Positions 8,917 to 16,077 of a DNA stretch of 26,654 nucleotides are shown piece after piece. Under the pieces are notes generated by a model. That model saw nothing but the letters and a program-made list of their open reading frames with translations. It was not told the origin of the DNA and ran no database searches. The DNA comes from a virus. The translations under genes and the position numbers were made by a program. The stretch spans positions 1 to 26,654 of the IMG/VR virus record IMGVR_UViG_3300045999_005497. One strand, 5' to 3'. Each line of letters begins with the position of its first letter. Positions within the stretch are counted from its first letter, which is position 1.

Positions 8917-9184
8917 CTGGTAATTCCTCTGGGTTTTCTAAATCTACTGGAAATAAAAATGGATGTACTTGCTCATCAATTAGATAAAATGAAGTTCTAT
9001 ATAAATCTTCTGGTGAAAATTTATTATTTTCATTAGCTATAGTTATAACTTCTGGATCTTCAGAAACTATAGGTGAAAGTTCATCAAAAGTAAAAGGAAC
9101 ATTATTTATAAAATACATTTTAACAATAACGTCTTCATTATCAAGTTCATACCAACAATAAGTGCTACCGATTCTATATCCCAT
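8909..9184 (-). CDS. Unknown acidic protein upstream of cpeT
   Basis: 91 residues, starting MGYRIGSTYCWYELDNEDVIV and ending in a proline/acid-rich tail (NPEELPDD). No domain recognised. There is no signal peptide or membrane segment, and the net charge is strongly negative. An AGAAG about 8 bases before the ATG could serve as ribosome binding site. It overlaps cpeT by 8 bases, so the two are probably coupled and co-expressed. This suggests, but does not show, a shared role. Confidence 0.65.
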   Translation of the reverse strand: MGYRIGSTYCWYELDNEDVIVKMYFINNVPFTFDELSPIVSEDPEVITIANENNKFSPEDLYRTSFYLIDEQVHPFLFPVDLENPEELPDD

Positions 9185-9198
9185 AAGAATCTTCTTTT

Positions 9199-9204
9199 AT
9201 TATA
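9199..9204 (-). promoter_or_regulatory. Possible -10 box before the 91-residue gene
   Basis: TATAAT on the minus strand (context AATATATAATAAAAG), 15 bases upstream of the ATG at 9184. No matching -35 is seen at 16-18 bases, so this may be just AT-rich leader. Confidence 0.2.
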
Positions 9205-9220
9205 TATTAGGGGTAAACAA

Positions 9221-9430
9221 TTATTCCCCAATATAAGTTTTAGGGTGGTATTTAAGATATTCGTAAAATGTCAATTTCATTTCTTTTTTAGACATACCAC
9301 AATGCTTGGCAGCAGCTGGAAGTGTCATTTTAGCATGAAATAATGCTTCATTTGCTTCCCTCACATTCTCAGGTGTAGTTTTAACAGGTTCCTCTTTTAA
9401 ATTTTTATAAGAAACTTTATAAGGGTTCAT
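9221..9430 (-). CDS. Small basic protein, possible helix-turn-helix
   Basis: 69 residues from the ATG at 9430 (MNPYKVSYKNL...). A TTG six codons upstream would lengthen it to 75 residues, but the extension is encoded by T-rich leader. The C-terminal half (MTLPAAAKHCGMSKKEMKLTFYEYLKYHP) has the spacing of a helix-turn-helix: a helix with paired alanines, a CGMS turn, then a second basic helix. That would fit a small DNA-binding or transcription modulator made early in infection. No clear Shine-Dalgarno. It lies between tRNA-Gly and the cpeT pair. The function is a guess from the motif. Confidence 0.65.
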   Translation of the reverse strand: MNPYKVSYKNLKEEPVKTTPENVREANEALFHAKMTLPAAAKHCGMSKKEMKLTFYEYLKYHPKTYIGE

Positions 9431-9472
9431 AAAAAGGGTTTTTAGCAAATTTTTGGCGGGAAATTTTTTCGA

Positions 9473-9501
9473 CCAAAAATGGAATTAAAGTCCAATTTTG
9501 G
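9473..9501 (-). other. Hairpin just downstream of tRNA-Gly
   Basis: 11-bp inverted repeat with one mismatch (CCAAAATTGGA / TCCATTTTTGG on the minus strand) and a 7-base loop, two bases past the tRNA 3' end. It could protect or guide processing of the tRNA 3' end, or act as a weak terminator. No strong T-run follows directly. Confidence 0.4.
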
Positions 9502-9503
9502 TA

Positions 9504-9574
9504 AGCGGGCAACGGGGATCGAACCCGTGACTACAACTTGGAAGGATGGTATGTTACCGCTACACCATGCCCGC
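9504..9574 (-). tRNA. tRNA-Gly (anticodon TCC)
   Basis: 71 nt: acceptor GCGGGCA/TGCCCGC (perfect), D arm GTGT/ACAT, anticodon loop CTTCCAA (anticodon TCC, reads GGA), T arm ACGGG/CCCGT with TTCGATC, discriminator T, no encoded CCA. The anticodon stem CCATC/GTTGT has two non-pairs (C27-T43 and T30-T40), which is unusual. It starts five bases past the stop of the 66-residue gene, so it is part of the same transcript. Confidence 0.9.
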
Positions 9575-9579
9575 AAGGA

Positions 9580-9780
9580 TCACCCTTTCACAAGGGGATC
9601 AGCGTAAACTAGAGTATCAGATCCGAGAGTTGTCCGAACAAAGCTGAGAACGTTTAGAAACTCATCACTATTAGCACAATCAATCACCTTTTTATTACCC
9701 AAATTCGAATAAATCAAAAAAGTGCGAGTGCTGGGATCCACGACGCAACGTGTGAGATACTCTTCATTGTCAAAAATCAT
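9580..9780 (-). CDS. Unknown small protein, first gene of the early island
   Basis: 66 residues from the ATG at 9780 (MIFDNEEYLTRCVV...DPLVKG). This start has AAAGG 7-8 bases upstream and lies 18 bases after the start site predicted from the sigma70 promoter. Upstream in-frame starts (ATG 9813, TTG 9819) overlap the -10/spacer of that promoter and are unlikely. No domain recognised. The pattern (FDNEEYLTRCVVD, then TFLIYSNLGNKKVIDC) suggests a small mixed alpha/beta fold. It is followed after five bases by tRNA-Gly. Function unknown. Confidence 0.7.
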   Translation of the reverse strand: MIFDNEEYLTRCVVDPSTRTFLIYSNLGNKKVIDCANSDEFLNVLSFVRTTLGSDTLVYADPLVKG

Positions 9781-9804
9781 GGCATCACCTTTGTTTACCT
9801 CATC

Positions 9805-9833
9805 ATTATACATGGTCAAAAAGCATCTGTCAA
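9805..9833 (-). promoter_or_regulatory. Consensus sigma70 promoter of the island
   Basis: TTGACA (9828-9833), a 17-base spacer and TATAAT (9805-9810) on the minus strand: a full consensus match in both hexamers with ideal spacing. The -35 begins 4 bases past the stop codon of the structural gene ending at 9838. The predicted start is near 9798, giving a short leader with AAAGG before the ATG at 9780. The host RNA polymerase holoenzyme should read it without phage factors, so it is most likely an early promoter for the 7013-9780 island. Confidence 0.85.
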
Positions 9834-9837
9834 GCCT

Positions 9838-10398
9838 TTATGCGAGTGAGATTGTCCCATATCTAGTGACACCATCAGAACCTCTAACGGCAACTCTAAG
9901 AGTAGTATCATTCTGAAGGAAGAATTGCATAGTACTATTAGTACCTAAAGTTGCAGTATTACCAACTCCAGACGTTGTTATGCCAGAAACTACTAATCTA
10001 TTAATTGCAGCAGTTCCAGCAGATTGATTAATATTATTACCAGATCCACTAAAAGTAGTTACACCACTAACAGAAACACTGGTTAAAGTAGTTGTATTAT
10101 ATATTGTTGCTCCTGAAGAAGTAACAATTCCAACTACATTTAGATTACCTGAAGTAGTTACAATACCTGCAGTAATATTAGGAGCACCACTTAATCCCTG
10201 TGCAATCGTTGCAATTCCTGCAACAGATGCGTATGAAGATGTTGCTGCATTTGACACTGAGGAACTTAAAGATGTTCCATTTCCAAATGTACTATAAATC
10301 TCATCAAAATTAGCATTAATTTTTTCTGCTCCTGCTCTTAGAGTATCTCCAGTACCATCATTAGATGTCGATCCAATACTAATAAGTGATTTTGCCAT
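9838..10398 (-). CDS. Virion structural protein (small fibre-like)
   Basis: 186 residues. The N-terminus (ISIGSTSNDGTGDTLRAGA, then EKINANFDEIYSTFG) is a recurring head module of cyanophage tail and fibre proteins. The rest is low-complexity Ser/Thr/Gly/Val with repeated SGITT/VVGIVTSSG-like beta motifs and a final beta segment (LRVAVRGSDGVTRYGTISLA). It looks like a short trimeric fibre or adaptor. A late promoter lies 25 bases upstream, and it is the last gene of the baseplate block before the early island. Role inferred. Confidence 0.75.
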   Translation of the reverse strand: MAKSLISIGSTSNDGTGDTLRAGAEKINANFDEIYSTFGNGTSLSSSVSNAATSSYASVAGIATIAQGLSGAPNITAGIVTTSGNLNVVGIVTSSGATIYNTTTLTSVSVSGVTTFSGSGNNINQSAGTAAINRLVVSGITTSGVGNTATLGTNSTMQFFLQNDTTLRVAVRGSDGVTRYGTISLA

Positions 10399-10422
10399 TA
10401 TTATATAAAATAATTTTCTTAT

Positions 10423-10429
10423 TATTTAT
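10423..10429 (-). promoter_or_regulatory. T4-type late promoter
   Basis: ATAAATA on the minus strand, 25 bases upstream of the ATG at 10398 and just past the stop of the 399-residue gene. Confidence 0.55.
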
Positions 10430-10431
10430 TA

Positions 10432-11631
10432 TCAGTTGGCATCAAACTTTACACTTGTATCATCAAATCTACTGTCTTCATTATCAAAGACATAGATTGT
10501 TGTTGGTAATCTAGGATCAACTCGCTCAACAGAAGAAACACCCAATCCAATGTTCACATTTTCTGAACTATTTCTTGTCTGTACTCTTTTATAACTCCAC
10601 ACTCTCAACTGTTGTCCATGTCTCCTTTCTTTCAATGAGTTTACTTCACTAAACCAAGTGCTAATCCCAACTCTTAATGCTTGAATTTCAGATTCTAAAG
10701 TATTAATACTATTAATGATTGTTGTTGCATTAAGACCTGAAGCAATAACAAGTGTACCAGAAGCAGACATGAGTAATGGGGGAAATCCAGTTGATTCTAG
10801 TTTTAATGTTACTGGATTAAAATTAACACCAAGACCATTAAAAGTTCCTGTAGTAATACCAGTCAATCCAGAAACTATTGAGGCATATTCTGGTTCTGCT
10901 GTAAATGTTTGAGATGGATGATCATATGCTCCAGGAATTCCTACAGTACCAATTCCTGGTCCAGTAACTTTAACATATTGACCTATTACATTACTACTAC
11001 TATTCCAAGATTCACTATCCCAATTACCAGAATCGCTAGTTACATAATAAGTAAGAACACCATCATTATATTTTGAATTTTTGAAGAAAGAATCTACCTT
11101 CCCTTGTCCAGCATTCTGAGTTGTTAATACTGGAAATTTATAATTCTCTAAAGCATTATCATTAGGTGCAACTCTATTTTCTAAATTAGGATATCTTAAA
11201 ATTCTTATGTTATCAGGTCTAACATTCCCATAAGCAATTTGAGGAGTTCCTGGATTTGCTGTTCCACCAAAACTAAACCCACCAATTACCGCTGGATATT
11301 CATTTTTATCAGATATGACATCAGAATCTAAATTTGCTTTATCAGCTTCAACTGCACATAATGGAGATCTTATTCCAGGAATATAAACAGACATCACAGA
11401 ATTACAAATAGAAACTATCTGAGATTTTTTAGCATTTATTTGATCCAATATAGGTTGCACGTTTTCAAGTATCTCAAGATCCAATTCTTTTGCTGGTAAT
11501 TGATACTGACTAATAGAAGTTCCAGCTATTCCTAATGGAACAGCAAATGTTGAATTACTGTCTGTTCTATTTGATGATTCGGAAGTTAATCCAGAAACAA
11601 CTGTCTGCCCAACGGTTGATAATGTTGTCAT
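10432..11631 (-). CDS. Virion structural protein, unknown detail
   Basis: 399 residues, starting MTTLSTVGQTVVSGLTSES. The first part contains a helix (ELDLEILENVQPILDQINAKKSQIVSICNSVMS). The middle is Gly/Asn/Tyr-rich beta sequence, and a second helix lies near residues 310-330 (INTLESEIQALRVGISTWFSEVNSLKERR). The C-terminus ends in acidic and aromatic residues. There is no signal peptide or enzyme motif. It sits in the late block between the duplicated-domain proteins and a fibre-like protein, so it is probably a baseplate-periphery or fibre-attachment component. I recognise it only as a cyanophage-type structural ORF. Confidence 0.65.
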   Translation of the reverse strand: MTTLSTVGQTVVSGLTSESSNRTDSNSTFAVPLGIAGTSISQYQLPAKELDLEILENVQPILDQINAKKSQIVSICNSVMSVYIPGIRSPLCAVEADKANLDSDVISDKNEYPAVIGGFSFGGTANPGTPQIAYGNVRPDNIRILRYPNLENRVAPNDNALENYKFPVLTTQNAGQGKVDSFFKNSKYNDGVLTYYVTSDSGNWDSESWNSSSNVIGQYVKVTGPGIGTVGIPGAYDHPSQTFTAEPEYASIVSGLTGITTGTFNGLGVNFNPVTLKLESTGFPPLLMSASGTLVIASGLNATTIINSINTLESEIQALRVGISTWFSEVNSLKERRHGQQLRVWSYKRVQTRNSSENVNIGLGVSSVERVDPRLPTTIYVFDNEDSRFDDTSVKFDAN

Positions 11632-11651
11632 AACTATGGTGTACTGTTAAG

Positions 11652-12464
11652 TTATTTATTTTTCCAATTACCATTAATAGTATATTCACTATTATCTCCT
11701 GGATAATCTGCTGGTGTCAACCCTATGTACTCTGGAATATTTTTTGGAGTATCCTTTCTTTCTGCAGTAATCGTATAGTAACAATTTACAGATCCACCAG
11801 AATTATTTTTAACAATAATTCTAGATCCCCATTCTATTTTTTCAACAAACAATTCTTGATGATACCCAATAGGTGTTAATGTTACTCCTATTGTTTCTTG
11901 ATCTATTAAATTACTCCAGTATTCTGGTAACGTAATAATATTTTCATTTTCCAATTTACCCCTAATATAAACTTCCGCAGCAGGACCTTCTAAACAAACA
12001 TATCGAAGGCGATGATCATCTTTTAATGGGTGTGGTATGTCAAAAGATTTTTTAGATTGTGCGATTGCTCTAGTAGTCGTCATATAAGACGCCGCATTAC
12101 CAACGCCAGACAAATTCAATACACCATTACAAGCAACATTAGAATTACATACAATATTATCATTTGCTACGGTAGTTCCATTAATAATAATGTTTCCGTT
12201 AAAAATTGTATTTTGAATATTCGCAAGTAAATTAGGTAAATCTCCACTATTCTTTTCAAATGTAACTAACGCTGTTGATACTCCATATAGGTGGAAGTAT
12301 GCATAGTCTGCTTGATTGTTGAAAAATAAAACTCCAATATCATTTAATTTAAAAGAAGTGTCTATTGGAATATCACTCCACCATTTAGAATCACTATCAT
12401 CAAAATTATAATTTTTTGCTGGTCCAGTGAAGGTTCCGTACTGTCTAAAATTAAATCCTGGCAT
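11652..12464 (-). CDS. Virion protein with CLEGP domain (copy 1)
   Basis: 270 residues. The N-terminus MPGFNFRQYGTFTGPAKNYNF is followed by a beta-rich linker of repeated NG..IINGTT-like strands. A C-terminal domain at about 145-245 contains FDIPHPLK, YVCLEGPAAEVYIRGKL, ITLPEYWSNLID, ITVTL-like strands and CYYTITAERKD. This domain recurs in the next gene upstream (12466-13149) with clear similarity, so the two arose by duplication. It is found in phage tail/fibre proteins as I recall; no catalytic motif is seen. The two genes are separated by one base. Likely a baseplate or fibre part. Confidence 0.7.
   Translation of the reverse strand: MPGFNFRQYGTFTGPAKNYNFDDSDSKWWSDIPIDTSFKLNDIGVLFFNNQADYAYFHLYGVSTALVTFEKNSGDLPNLLANIQNTIFNGNIIINGTTVANDNIVCNSNVACNGVLNLSGVGNAASYMTTTRAIAQSKKSFDIPHPLKDDHRLRYVCLEGPAAEVYIRGKLENENIITLPEYWSNLIDQETIGVTLTPIGYHQELFVEKIEWGSRIIVKNNSGGSVNCYYTITAERKDTPKNIPEYIGLTPADYPGDNSEYTINGNWKNK
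11653..11659 (-). promoter_or_regulatory. T4-type late promoter overlapping a stop codon
   Basis: ATAAATA on the minus strand, overlapping the TAA of the 270-residue gene and 22 bases upstream of the ATG at 11631. Confidence 0.5.
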
Positions 12465-12465
12465 C

Positions 12466-13149
12466 TCAAATCTCCGTTTGCAATTTATTTACATCTTTTC
12501 TTTCTGCAAATACATGGTAGAAACAATCAATAGGTAATTCACCAAACTCAGTCATATAATTACCTATAATTATTTTATTATCTTTAATTTTAGCAACAAA
12601 TAAAGATTGTTCAAAACTAATAGCAGTCAAAGAAACTGTAATTGTAGTTTCATCTACTAAGTTAGTCCAATATTCTGGTAATTCAATTGTATTATTATTT
12701 CTTAATCGTCCTCTAACATATACTGAATGTTCTGGTCCCTCAAGACAACCATAAACTAACTTTTTATTTTCTTTTGTTGGATGATCTATTACAAAATTTT
12801 TCGTATTAGCCATCAAAACATTAGTATAAATTATATCAGATTTAATTAACTTAACAGATAATAATGTATCAACTTTTAGAAATGATTTTATTCTGGCATA
12901 TGTTTGAACGAATAATGAAAGAAATGGTATCGTTCCAACTTTTGTAACATCTGGATTTTTAGTTGGACCACACATAACCGTGGCCATTTCTTGAGGTGCT
13001 GGTTTAAATAAACTAGGATCACCAGTTACAGTGGGTCCTTCTAAGTATCCAGATCCTCTTACTTCGGTTGGACCAACACCTAAAACATTTGTTGGATTTC
13101 CTTTACCGAGAAATAATCTTTTCCCTATTTCTATATCTGGTAATTTCAT
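12466..13149 (-). CDS. Virion protein with CLEGP domain (copy 2)
   Basis: 227 residues. N-terminal Gly/Pro-rich stretch (GVGPTEVRGSGYLEGPTVTG, then PAPQEMATVMCGPTKNPD), a short hydrophobic helix (PFLSLFVQTYARIKSFL), and then a domain matching the neighbour copy: FVIDHPTK, YGCLEGPEHSVYVRGRL, IELPEYWTNLVD, ITVSLTAI, FYHVFAERKD. It is four bases downstream of the beta-helix spike gene and one base upstream of copy 1, so it is part of the baseplate transcript. The proline-rich head could bind the spike complex, but this is inference. Confidence 0.7.
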   Translation of the reverse strand: MKLPDIEIGKRLFLGKGNPTNVLGVGPTEVRGSGYLEGPTVTGDPSLFKPAPQEMATVMCGPTKNPDVTKVGTIPFLSLFVQTYARIKSFLKVDTLLSVKLIKSDIIYTNVLMANTKNFVIDHPTKENKKLVYGCLEGPEHSVYVRGRLRNNNTIELPEYWTNLVDETTITVSLTAISFEQSLFVAKIKDNKIIIGNYMTEFGELPIDCFYHVFAERKDVNKLQTEI

Positions 13150-13153
13150 ATTT

Positions 13154-13732
13154 TTATAAACTAAACATTTCTTGAGTTTCTAAACCAGAACTATGTTTAG
13201 AATTTAATCCAGTTGTTGCACCATCAGCACAATCAACTAGACCACCGTAAAAATTTAAAGTATTTTTACCAACAATTTCACATAGTCCAGAAGAGAAAAA
13301 TTTAACCACAGAAGTTCCATTTACTTCTATATTTTTAGCCCTCATTACAACTTTTTCGTCAGCATCAAGATTTATAAATCCATTTTTACCATTCTTTCCT
13401 CTTGCTTTCATGTCAATATTATCCGCCATTAAACGTATTCTTCCGTTAGCGGCACGTAAAACAATATCACCATCAGCAACATTCAATATAAACCCTATAC
13501 CATCGATAGATTTCTCAGCACAATGTATTTGATATGTTGTTGGACAGCGATTGATTGTCCCACCCTTCATTTTACCAGTAGAACAGAATTGCATAAAATG
13601 CTCTGCTTCTGGTCCTGGTGGTCCATTTCTCAATTGAACACCAGACATTAAACCATTTATGTCAACATGACCAAATTTTAATTCACCTTCATGTGTACCA
13701 AATCTTCTTGCTTCGGTTTTAGGTTTTGTCAT
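13154..13732 (-). CDS. Beta-helix spike protein of the baseplate hub
   Basis: 192 residues. Residues about 85-150 have short alternating strands in the pattern of the gp5 C-terminal prism and the VgrG/DUF2345 beta-helix (GDIVLRAANGRIRLMADNID, then GFINLDADEKVVMRAKNIEV). Its ATG overlaps the TAA of the gp5-like gene (TAATG), so it is coupled to it. In T4 the OB-fold and the beta-helix needle are parts of one gp5 polypeptide. Here the OB-fold protein and the helix are separate neighbours, which suggests they assemble as two subunits of the membrane-piercing spike. Function is inferred from fold pattern and context. Confidence 0.65.
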   Translation of the reverse strand: MTKPKTEARRFGTHEGELKFGHVDINGLMSGVQLRNGPPGPEAEHFMQFCSTGKMKGGTINRCPTTYQIHCAEKSIDGIGFILNVADGDIVLRAANGRIRLMADNIDMKARGKNGKNGFINLDADEKVVMRAKNIEVNGTSVVKFFSSGLCEIVGKNTLNFYGGLVDCADGATTGLNSKHSSGLETQEMFSL

Positions 13733-16077
13733 TAAACTATTCCAACACAGTCTACAACTTTTACTATTTTATCTGGGGTAAGATCTGATGGTAAAGATCC
13801 AACCATATCATCACCTACTCTATTTACACAGAATACTGGATTGAGTTGAGCATTATATCCAGTTTCACTCTTCACATATATCTGTGGTCTTTCAGTAAAT
13901 CCTATTCCAGTAGATAAGATGTTGACCTTTTCCAAAACACCAAAAGGACCCCACACTGGTTCAAGAATGGCACCATTAACATTAGGTTCAATAATAATTT
14001 TATCCGTTGGGGAATAATTTATACCTGCCCTAACTACATCAATACCACAAAGATAAAGAAAAACTGGATATTCTCCTATAGTACTACTAGGGAATTTACG
14101 GATAACACCATCACCTTCATCACCTACAGCACCCCCACCACCAGTTAAAACATTTATTCCACTTCTATCATCTGGTGTACTGACTAAATCACCATCAGTT
14201 AAGTATAATATTTCATCACCAACATTATATGGTTCATCATAAGTACCATCAGATCTTCTCACAATTATTTGATCTGAAGTAGCCCAAATTCTTCCATCAC
14301 CACCCAAGTCTCCATCAGGAGAACTTATATAATCAAAACCAGATTCTTCAACAATTACTGCAATAACACCAAAAGTTCCGTCACTCGTTGATGTAGTTCC
14401 GATCCCAGTGCCTGTACCAGTTCCAGTGCCAGTTCCAGTGCCAGTTCCCGTACCTGTACCAGTTCCAGTGCCAGTGCCTGTACCAGTTCCACCACCATCA
14501 CCAGTCCCATCATTTCCACCACCAGAAGGAGTACCAATAACAGCTCTTACAACAGCACCTTTACCTTTACCACAATCATCAACTATATTTACAAAAGGTG
14601 CTTTCGTGTATCCAGATCCAGGAGTAATAACATCAACCCCCATAATTTCACCAGCAGCACTTACAATTGCATTTGCTGTAGCACCTTTTCCTCCACCACC
14701 AAAAAATTCAACCCTTGGTGGTCCACATAAAACTGGACCAGTAAAACAACTATTAACACCACTAGAAAGTTGTGAGAACAAACCACTAAAATCAAAATTA
14801 AAATTATCAGGATCTACAACATTTTGAACACTAGCAGCAATGTTTTTTGCTTCGTTAAATATAGATTGAAGATCAAAAGTTACTGAAGGTCTACCACCAT
14901 CCCAAAGATTCCATTGTGTCGTTTCTGGACAATCATTTTGATCATCACAAGAGAAAAATCCAAGAATTTTTGTTATTAGTCCAAGAATACCATCAGCAAC
15001 GCTGATAACACTACCAACTAATGATGATATAGAACTTAATATATTATCAATTGCACCACCCAAAAATCCAAATAGATTTCCCAATAATGATGACATAATG
15101 TTCTCAACTACACATTGAGGTACATTAACAAATTTACCAACAGCGTTTTTTAATAATCCTAAAACTATTCCCAATAGTCCATTTATAAGTTTATTAAAGA
15201 GACATGTTATTAACTCAACTACTTTATCTTGGGCAGTCTTTGCTTTATCTCTATCAGAAGGATTAATTAAATAATATAATTTTTTAATTTTATCCTGAAC
15301 AAATTCCATTACATATTTTCTAATGGTTTCTATTAACCACCTTAGACCTTCTGCAACTTTCTTTGCTGCTTGCTCAATCAAATTATTAATGTAAGCTTGT
15401 TTATCAGCAATCCATTTTTGAGCAGCATTTTTCCAAGTAGATAATTGCCTTCGTACCTTTTCAATTTTTTGGATTAAAGATCTTATAGTTAATTGTATTT
15501 CAGATAATGGAGTTGTTGTACATGGTTTAGGAGAATCTATACCAAAGGTATATTCTTCCATTTTACCAGCATCAGACTGGTTCCAAAAATTTCCAAAAGC
15601 AATACCTTCTAATGGATTACCTTCTACCAGTGGTACAGAATATCCTGGAACAGTATCAGTATCACTAAATCCACTAAGAGGATCAAATCCACTTTCTTGT
15701 GTTTTTTTTAAATTAGTTTGTTCATTATTATATTTTACACCAAGTATTATAGGTGTTTTTTTAAGGGAAGGTACTGCCCAAATTCCCCACACTCTAGAAC
15801 CTTGAGTTATACCTGGGGTCATTCCTGTTCCCCTATGACCACTACCAAAAAAACTTCCAGGAAGTTCTATCCAAGGTAATTGAGAATCTGGTAGTATTTT
15901 TTTGTCAGCAGGATGAACTCCCTGTATCCTAACTTTAACTCTATATCCCCAATTATTTAATTCATTAGCATCCTTTATTGGTTTATCAGTTCTGGGCCAT
16001 TCACCTCTACCTACAACAATACCTTCCCAATAATTACCATGGGCATTAGTATCAAAAAGAGATCCAGTAAATTCCAT
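13732..16077 (-). CDS. gp5: gp5-like baseplate hub/spike protein with OB-fold
   Basis: 781 residues. Residues about 15-115 match the gp5 OB-fold: WEGIVVGRGEWPR, GYRVKVRIQGVHPADK, LPWIELP, GSRVWGIW, PIILGVKY. No lysozyme domain follows, unlike T4 gp5. Residues about 195-385 hold helices and long hydrophobic stretches (LLGIVLGLL, SLLGNLFGFLGGAIDNILSSISSLVGSVISV) that may insert in a membrane or bundle. Residues about 455-500 and 680-760 hold GxGY beta motifs (PGSGYTKAPFVNIVDDCGKG). A Gly-Thr dipeptide repeat lies at about 529-557. The start overlaps the TGA of the frame described at 16077-16289 (TGATG), and the stop overlaps the next ATG. It sits just downstream of the gp27-like hub gene, its expected partner. 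Confidence 0.8.
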   Translation of the reverse strand: MEFTGSLFDTNAHGNYWEGIVVGRGEWPRTDKPIKDANELNNWGYRVKVRIQGVHPADKKILPDSQLPWIELPGSFFGSGHRGTGMTPGITQGSRVWGIWAVPSLKKTPIILGVKYNNEQTNLKKTQESGFDPLSGFSDTDTVPGYSVPLVEGNPLEGIAFGNFWNQSDAGKMEEYTFGIDSPKPCTTTPLSEIQLTIRSLIQKIEKVRRQLSTWKNAAQKWIADKQAYINNLIEQAAKKVAEGLRWLIETIRKYVMEFVQDKIKKLYYLINPSDRDKAKTAQDKVVELITCLFNKLINGLLGIVLGLLKNAVGKFVNVPQCVVENIMSSLLGNLFGFLGGAIDNILSSISSLVGSVISVADGILGLITKILGFFSCDDQNDCPETTQWNLWDGGRPSVTFDLQSIFNEAKNIAASVQNVVDPDNFNFDFSGLFSQLSSGVNSCFTGPVLCGPPRVEFFGGGGKGATANAIVSAAGEIMGVDVITPGSGYTKAPFVNIVDDCGKGKGAVVRAVIGTPSGGGNDGTGDGGGTGTGTGTGTGTGTGTGTGTGTGTGTGTGIGTTSTSDGTFGVIAVIVEESGFDYISSPDGDLGGDGRIWATSDQIIVRRSDGTYDEPYNVGDEILYLTDGDLVSTPDDRSGINVLTGGGGAVGDEGDGVIRKFPSSTIGEYPVFLYLCGIDVVRAGINYSPTDKIIIEPNVNGAILEPVWGPFGVLEKVNILSTGIGFTERPQIYVKSETGYNAQLNPVFCVNRVGDDMVGSLPSDLTPDKIVKVVDCVGIV
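14405..14490 (-). repeat. Hexanucleotide repeat encoding (Gly-Thr)n in gp5
   Basis: About 14 tandem units of GGNACN on the minus strand, encoding an uninterrupted Gly-Thr run. Third-base variation between units shows it is not a simple fresh slippage product. It probably forms a flexible linker whose length can vary by replication slippage. Confidence 0.85.

Noticed and set aside
9206-9230. GGGG/CCCC inverted repeat around the stop of the small HTH-like gene as a terminator
   Set aside because: Only four G-C pairs, with mismatches beyond them and a large loop; too weak to call.
8348-9574. tRNA genes as integration (att) sites
   Set aside because: No integrase, repeat of the tRNA 3' end or other lysogeny gene in the window; these are full phage tRNAs inside an operon of a lytic-type phage.
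9781-9819. Longer N-terminus for the 66-residue gene (TTG 9819 or ATG 9813)
   Set aside because: These starts lie at or upstream of the -10 box of the consensus promoter, so they would not be in the transcript; ATG 9780 has a Shine-Dalgarno.
14405-14490. CRISPR-like array
   Set aside because: Units are 6 bases, contiguous and without spacers; it is a coding microsatellite.
14408-14827. Plus-strand frame with a long Val-Pro repeat
   Set aside because: Mirror of the Gly-Thr hexanucleotide repeat in the gp5-like gene on the other strand; no start signals or relatives expected.
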